DNA of 9,604 nucleotides from Oscillospiraceae bacterium (GTDB lineage Bacteria > Bacillota > Clostridia > Saccharofermentanales > Saccharofermentanaceae): positions 1 to 9,604 of the forward strand of contig CADCQX010000332.1 of the NCBI GenBank assembly GCA_902803695.1, in the 5' to 3' direction. Within the stretch, counting starts at the first letter, position 1. Every line of letters starts with the position of its first letter. The notes under the pieces were generated by a model. The model had not been told where the DNA came from and searched no databases. It was given only the letters and a program-made list of their open reading frames with translations. A program made the translations under genes and the position numbers. This document shows positions 6,720 through 9,604 of this stretch, piece by piece.

Positions 6720-8076
6720 CATTGTCGTTATAGACTTCGCGGATCTCGAACTGCTCGTCCTTTTCAACTGAGATCTTAGCCGTCGTGTCATAGTATTCTG
6801 TGACAGGCGGCTTTTTTGCGAGCGGATTATTGGTCTCGGACTTAAGCTTCATCAGAGTATCTTTTCTCTTGGATATGAGCTTTATCCAGGCTTTCCTCGG
6901 TAAGTTCACAACGCTGTAACGTCCGAATTCTTCGTCCGTCTTGATCTCGTTGATCATCATTACCAGCGGAGCCAGACCGAATAATCCGATGATCATGAGT
7001 GTGAACGCGATAAGATACACGATATCCGGATGTAGTATCCCAAAGATCACAGCAAAGATCAGAGGACCGGTTATCGGTAAAGTCATCGCCACGTTGTGGG
7101 CGTAATAAAGGCCGAGGCGGAGACCTCTCTTTACTTTATCTACCGGAAGATAACCGTCAACTTTTCCTGTCTGTCCGTTTACGGCGATCTTGTAGATAGC
7201 TCCGTCGTACTCATATGTCAGTATCCAGACAGGGTAGAGAGCATAAGCCTGCTTCAAATCGTGAGGCTTGATGTCGCAGATACCGAGGTCGATCTTGTCA
7301 TAACCGCTAAATGCGGACTGGCTGGTCTCTCTTCCGTATCTTTCAAGTCTCGCGAGGATCCTGTCAGAGAGTTTATCTGCGGACAGATCATATCTTTGTG
7401 CATAGAAACCCTGCAGATATGAGCTCTTGAAATCCACCATCTCGGAGCAGTCAAAAGGCTCTATCGACTCCATGAGATCATCTTCGATCTTTAATGCTCC
7501 GTCGAAAGGAACGTTCTTAAACTGGATGTCCATCGTGGAATTGATCTGATATCTGTCCCTGCCGCTTAAGTGGTTTTTATATCCCAATCCGCGGGTATGG
7601 ATATTACAACGTGAGTTCATGAGCCAGAAAGGAACGTAGATACCCGTTATCTTCTGGCTGTTTCTCTTGCTGAAGAATTTCTTCGGAACGTAGCGTCCCT
7701 GCTTTCCGAATTCCTCGATTATCTTTCTTGCTTCCTCCTTGGTTATCTTGAACGGTATCAGATAATCAGGACGGAACTGTTTGGTAAGTCTCTCTCTTAC
7801 GAGTGAAGGGGAACCGCAGAATGCGCAGAAGGTCGCTGATGTGTTCTTTTCCGTAATGACACGCGCGCCGCAGGAACCGCAGACTATCTCATTTTTATCG
7901 TCTTCTCTTTCATCAGAAGACCCCTCATCGAAAACTCTTATCTGCTCCAAAAGTTCCAGTTTTTCCGGGCTGTAGGCATTGCCGCAGAAGGAACAGGTCA
8001 AAGACTGGTCCTTTACCGAAAAAACAAGATTTCCGCCGCATCCGGGACATTTTCTGGAAATTGAATCTATCGACAT
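6709..8076 (-). CDS. Double zinc-ribbon membrane protein, function unknown
   Basis: The 455-residue protein begins with two zinc ribbons: C10-P-G-C13 paired with C28-S-F-C31, and C66-G-S-C69 paired with C84-A-F-C87. A long soluble region follows with the family-type segments IYVPFWLM (146-153) and YPVWILTYEY (281-290), the latter leading into AVNGQTGKVDGYLPVDK. Two hydrophobic helices lie at about 329-349 and 351-376, followed by a charged tail of about 80 residues. Relatives in Firmicutes are often labelled 'PriA helicase' or 'replication restart' proteins, which appears to be a misannotation from the zinc ribbons: no helicase motifs are present here. The role is unknown; metal-bound membrane scaffold or regulator are only guesses. 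GGAGGA lies 4 bases before the ATG. Its 3' end overlaps that of the convergent carboxypeptidase gene by 11 bp. Confidence 0.87.
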   Translation of the reverse strand: MSIDSISRKCPGCGGNLVFSVKDQSLTCSFCGNAYSPEKLELLEQIRVFDEGSSDEREDDKNEIVCGSCGARVITEKNTSATFCAFCGSPSLVRERLTKQFRPDYLIPFKITKEEARKIIEEFGKQGRYVPKKFFSKRNSQKITGIYVPFWLMNSRCNIHTRGLGYKNHLSGRDRYQINSTMDIQFKNVPFDGALKIEDDLMESIEPFDCSEMVDFKSSYLQGFYAQRYDLSADKLSDRILARLERYGRETSQSAFSGYDKIDLGICDIKPHDLKQAYALYPVWILTYEYDGAIYKIAVNGQTGKVDGYLPVDKVKRGLRLGLYYAHNVAMTLPITGPLIFAVIFGILHPDIVYLIAFTLMIIGLFGLAPLVMMINEIKTDEEFGRYSVVNLPRKAWIKLISKRKDTLMKLKSETNNPLAKKPPVTEYYDTTAKISVEKDEQFEIREVYNDNVNL

Positions 8077-8107
8077 TGTTTCCTCCTATGTATATACCTT
8101 CTACATT

Positions 8108-8113
8108 ATTATA
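8108..8113 (-). promoter_or_regulatory. Candidate -10 box of the zinc-ribbon gene
   Basis: On the - strand, TATAAT lies about 32 bases before the ATG. No good -35 hexamer is found 16-18 bases further upstream. The palindrome TTTTCGAAAA (8116-8125) sits in what would be the spacer, so a regulator bound there could compete with RNA polymerase. The gene lies beyond the ldh terminator and so probably needs its own promoter. Confidence 0.4.
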
Positions 8114-8115
8114 TA

Positions 8116-8125
8116 TTTTCGAAAA
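8116..8125. repeat. Palindrome TTTTCGAAAA in front of the zinc-ribbon gene
   Basis: This is an exact second intergenic copy of the core of the palindrome at 2494-2505. It lies directly upstream of the candidate -10 box. A shared operator is possible but unproven. Confidence 0.4.
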
Positions 8126-8147
8126 GACGGATACACATTTAAAGGAC

Positions 8148-8178
8148 AAAAATAAGCGCCTGCAAATTGCAGACGCTT
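8148..8178 (-). terminator. Rho-independent terminator of the lactate dehydrogenase gene
   Basis: On the - strand the sequence folds as AAGCGTCTGC-AATTT-GCAGGCGCTT, a 10-bp stem with one G-U pair and a 5-base loop, followed by ATTTTT. It begins about 24 bases after the ldh stop codon. Stem, loop and U-tract all fit an intrinsic terminator, which would separate ldh from the zinc-ribbon gene. Confidence 0.88.
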
Positions 8179-8202
8179 AGAAGTTTTCGATATATACGAA
8201 TA

Positions 8203-9156
8203 TTAGAGATCCTTAACTCCTTCGATAGCCTCGAGGATGCTGTCAGCAGATCTCTTGAGGGACTCGAGCTCGTTATCGTAAAGCGGTACTTCGAGAACCT
8301 TCTCGACACCGTCTGCACCGATGATCGTAGGAACGTTCATGGAGCAACCGGAGATACCGTATTGACCTGTCAAAAGGGAACATACAGGACGAACTGTGTG
8401 CTCATCCTTAAGGAAGCTCTGAGCAAGAGCGGAAACGCTTACTGCGATACCGTTGTATGTAGCGCCCTTGAGCTTGATGATGCGTGCGCCGGAAGACTTT
8501 GTAAGCTCAGCGATCTCAGCCTTGTCAGCTTCTGTAAAGCTGATGCCGAGGCTCTTTGCATAAGCGTCAACCTGCATACCTGCGATGTGTGTCTGGCTCC
8601 ATACAGGGAACTGTGACTCACCGTGCTCACCGAGGATGTAACCGTGTACGTTACGAACGTCAACGTTGAGCTTCTGGCTCAAAAGGTGTCTGAAACGTGC
8701 AGAGTCAAGGTTTGTACCTGAACCGATAACACGGTTAGCAGGAAGTCCGGACCACTTTGTGATCATGTATGTGATGATATCGCAAGGGTTGGAAACAACG
8801 AGGATGTTACCTGTTGTGTAGTTCTGCATGATCGAATCAGTAATTGTGTGTGCAAGTGTAACGTTCTTCTTAGCAAGATCCAAACGTGTCTCGCCCGGTT
8901 TTCTCGGGATACCTGCAGTGATGATAATGAGATCGCAATCCTTACAATCTGAATAATCGCCAGCGTAAATATTCATGTGACCCAAGAATGGGAGACCGTG
9001 GCTGATGTCGAGGACTTCACCAGTAGCCTTGTCCTTATTAACATCGATAAGGACCAATTCGGAACAGCGCTGCTGGAAAGCAAGTGCGAAAGCTATCGTT
9101 GCGCCAACCTGTCCGGCACCGATGATAGCAACCTTAGAACCTCTAACGGATTTCAT
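8203..9156 (-). CDS. ldh: L-lactate dehydrogenase-type 2-hydroxyacid dehydrogenase
   Basis: The 317-residue protein belongs to the NAD-dependent L-lactate/malate dehydrogenase superfamily. It would reduce pyruvate to L-lactate and regenerate NAD+ in fermentation. The Rossmann motif is GAGQVG (13-18), with Asp38 at the end of beta-2 favouring NADH. The catalytic set is present: Arg91 in the loop KPGETRLDL (family Arg109), Asp151 (Asp168), Arg154 (Arg171) and His178 in GEHGE (His195). IGSGTNLDSARFR and GATYNGIA (keeping family Thr246) are lactate-type. The substrate-choosing position 102 holds Arg85, whereas Gln is classical for lactate and Arg for malate. I recall Arg here in other clostridial enzymes labelled LDH, so lactate remains my call with some doubt. 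GGAGG lies 6 bases before the ATG. The gene is a single-gene unit with its own promoter and terminator. Confidence 0.88.
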   Translation of the reverse strand: MKSVRGSKVAIIGAGQVGATIAFALAFQQRCSELVLIDVNKDKATGEVLDISHGLPFLGHMNIYAGDYSDCKDCDLIIITAGIPRKPGETRLDLAKKNVTLAHTITDSIMQNYTTGNILVVSNPCDIITYMITKWSGLPANRVIGSGTNLDSARFRHLLSQKLNVDVRNVHGYILGEHGESQFPVWSQTHIAGMQVDAYAKSLGISFTEADKAEIAELTKSSGARIIKLKGATYNGIAVSVSALAQSFLKDEHTVRPVCSLLTGQYGISGCSMNVPTIIGADGVEKVLEVPLYDNELESLKRSADSILEAIEGVKDL

Positions 9157-9194
9157 AATAAACCTCCAAACTGAATAAACGGAAAATTGTCTGT

Positions 9195-9223
9195 ATTTTA
9201 CACACTTTTGAAAGGCGTTTCAA
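9195..9223 (-). promoter_or_regulatory. ldh promoter, SigA type
   Basis: On the - strand TTGAAA (9223-9218) and TAAAAT (9200-9195) are separated by exactly 17 bases. The predicted transcript start near 9188 leaves a leader of about 32 bases containing the GGAGG at 9163-9167. Both hexamers are close to consensus. Confidence 0.75.
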
Positions 9224-9237
9224 TGTAACTTTCAAAA
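9206..9237. promoter_or_regulatory. 9-bp inverted repeat around the ldh -35 box, candidate operator
   Basis: TTTTGAAAG at 9206-9214 and CTTTCAAAA at 9229-9237 are perfect inverted copies separated by 14 bases. The -35 box lies between the arms, one arm sits in the promoter spacer and the other just upstream, so a bound dimer would block RNA polymerase. ldh is commonly controlled by the NADH sensor Rex, but this does not match the usual TTGTTAAN4TTAACAA-like Rex site, so the regulator is unidentified. Confidence 0.5.
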
Positions 9238-9382
9238 TAACGACAATCTGACAACAAAAGCATAAAATATTGAATTGTTTTTGTATTTTTTTATAAGAGA
9301 ATGCTTATTTACATATGCGTATATTAATGCGCGCGCAAATAATAAACATTATATGTACATACGGAGCTTTTCATGCCTCTCG
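9238..9382. other. AT-rich spacer without genes, with alternating purine-pyrimidine runs
   Basis: No convincing gene lies between the ldh promoter and the A-tract region; the small open frames lack ribosome binding sites and overlap promoter signals. The spacer holds three alternating purine-pyrimidine runs (9310-9324, 9327-9337 with GCGCGCGC, and 9350-9363) and the 10-bp palindrome TATGTACATA (9352-9361). I see no other function in it. Confidence 0.6.
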
Positions 9383-9408
9383 AAAAAGTTTGAAAAAAGC
9401 TCAAAAAA
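9383..9408. other. Phased A-tracts, predicted bent DNA and UP-like element
   Basis: Runs of five or six A begin at 9383, 9393 and 9403, an exact 10-bp period. A-tracts in helical phase bend DNA. They end 5 bases before the candidate P1 -35 box, where an UP element would be bound by the RNA polymerase alpha subunit. Further A-runs at 9463-9467, 9474-9481, 9489-9492 and 9495-9500 occupy the same place relative to P2 with looser phasing. Confidence 0.65.
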
Positions 9409-9428
9409 CCCCTTGCCAAAAGGCAGGG
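9403..9428 (-). terminator. Terminator-like hairpin on the - strand upstream of ldh
   Basis: On the - strand CCCTGCC-TTTT-GGCAAGGGG is followed by TTTTTT. It forms a 7-bp stem with one bulged A and a U-tract. It would stop leftward transcription before it reaches ldh. No - strand gene is visible between it and the window edge. It may block antisense transcripts, or it may be a by-product of the overlapping P1 and A-tract sequences. Confidence 0.4.
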
Positions 9429-9441
9429 CAGGTGCTAAGAT
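9413..9441 (+). promoter_or_regulatory. Candidate upstream promoter P1 of a downstream rRNA operon
   Basis: TTGCCA (9413-9418) and TAAGAT (9436-9441) are separated by 17 bases. The -35 matches consensus at 5 of 6 positions, the -10 at 4 of 6. It is preceded by phased A-tracts and lies 93 bp upstream of the much stronger P2. Tandem promoters of this kind are common for rRNA operons, but this box alone is weak. Confidence 0.4.
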
Positions 9442-9505
9442 TATCGAGCCTTTGGAGAGCACAAAAACGAGGTAAAAAAAACTTCGACAAAATCAAAAAA
9501 TGTGC

Positions 9506-9534
9506 TTGACAGAAGAGAGCCTATCGGGTATTAT
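9506..9534 (+). promoter_or_regulatory. Strong SigA promoter P2, probably of an rRNA operon
   Basis: TTGACA (9506-9511) is a perfect -35 and TATTAT (9529-9534) a 5-of-6 -10, with a 17-base spacer. A-runs fill the 40 bases upstream as in UP elements. The start would be near 9541. No ORF with a ribosome binding site begins in the remaining 60 bases, which look like an rRNA leader. A perfect 6-bp inverted repeat, GCCTAT (9519-9524) and ATAGGC (9537-9542), encloses the -10 box. Confidence 0.82.
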
Positions 9535-9540
9535 CAATAG

Positions 9541-9604
9541 GCACTTCGCGAGAAGAACACTTCTTAAGAAGGCGCGGATCTTGAAAATTGAATAGAATGC
9601 AAAA
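9541..9604 (+). ncRNA. Probable 5' leader of a pre-16S rRNA transcript, cut by the window edge
   Basis: The transcript from P2 begins with two small hairpins sharing one stem: CTTC-GCGA-GAAG (9544-9555, a GNRA tetraloop) and CTTC-TTAA-GAAG (9560-9571). ATCTTGAAAATTGAATAG (9578-9595) then resembles the boxA-like antitermination segment found before 16S rRNA in Bacillus and Clostridia (TGTTCTTTGAAAACT in B. subtilis). No 16S sequence is visible, so the assignment depends on what follows the window. A short coding operon with a structured leader is the alternative. Confidence 0.55.

Noticed and set aside
6135..6791. - strand open frame of 218 codons under the carboxypeptidase gene
   Set aside because: It is antisense to the KTG region and membrane anchor and has no supporting motif.
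8167..8616. + strand open frame of 149 codons over the ldh 3' end
   Set aside because: It starts inside the ldh terminator and runs antisense to the dehydrogenase; it shows no domain.
9195..9224. TGAAAC in the ldh promoter as a possible ECF sigma target
   Set aside because: At 16-17 bases downstream there is TAAA/AAAA rather than CGTC or CGTA. The SigA reading TTGAAA-N17-TAAAAT fits better.
9275..9295. TTGAAT-N16-TATAAG as another + strand promoter near 9271-9298
   Set aside because: The boxes fall in a T-rich low-complexity stretch and the transcript would cross about 200 bases without a gene before P2. The support is too weak.
9242..9300. Rex operator upstream of ldh (TTGT-type half sites such as TTGTC repeats)
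   Set aside because: No inverted pair with Rex spacing was found, only scattered TTGTC direct repeats and AT-rich sequence.
9275..9509. Two overlapping small + strand open frames (64 and 66 codons) in the ldh/rrn gap
   Set aside because: They lack ribosome binding sites and run through A-tracts and promoter boxes, and the peptides look like random Lys/Arg-rich sequence.
1..9604. CRISPR arrays, insertion sequences, tRNA genes, phage or attachment sites
   Set aside because: No regularly spaced repeats, transposase-like frames, tRNA cloverleaf sequences or integrase genes were seen.

Overview
The window reads as a chromosomal segment of a Gram-positive anaerobe of the class Clostridia. This rests on the mnmG-rsmG pair typical of the origin-proximal region of Firmicutes, GGAGG-type ribosome binding sites, a Firmicutes-style ECF promoter, and clostridial flavour in GyrA and the lactate dehydrogenase. 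Genus and family cannot be fixed from what is visible.

Left part (1-2.5 kb): the 3' end of mnmG overlaps rsmG by ATGA on the + strand. Both act on RNA (tRNA wobble uridine modification; 16S rRNA m7G methylation). Convergent to them on the - strand is a two-gene unit, an ECF sigma factor followed 4 bp later by a single-pass membrane protein that is probably its anti-sigma factor. A close match to an ECF promoter lies just before the preferred sigma start, suggesting autoregulation.

Middle part (2.5-6.7 kb): divergent from the sigma gene is gyrA, with an extended -10 promoter and a strong ribosome binding site. It is followed 23 bp later by a D,D-carboxypeptidase of the PBP5/S11 family with a C-terminal membrane anchor, probably on the same transcript. 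That gene overlaps by 11 bp the 3' end of a convergent - strand gene for a double zinc-ribbon membrane protein of unknown role.

Right part (8.1-9.6 kb): a - strand L-lactate dehydrogenase-type gene has a good promoter, a 9-bp inverted repeat around its -35 box, and an intrinsic terminator. The last ~450 bp contain no convincing gene. They hold A-tracts phased at 10 bp, a possible weak promoter (P1), a near-consensus + strand promoter (P2) and a leader with two matching small hairpins and a boxA-like segment. This architecture suggests that a ribosomal RNA operon begins just beyond the right edge.

Most of the window is housekeeping. The least explained parts are the ECF sigma/anti-sigma pair with its novel-looking outer domain, the zinc-ribbon membrane protein, and the signal-dense ldh/rrn intergenic region.
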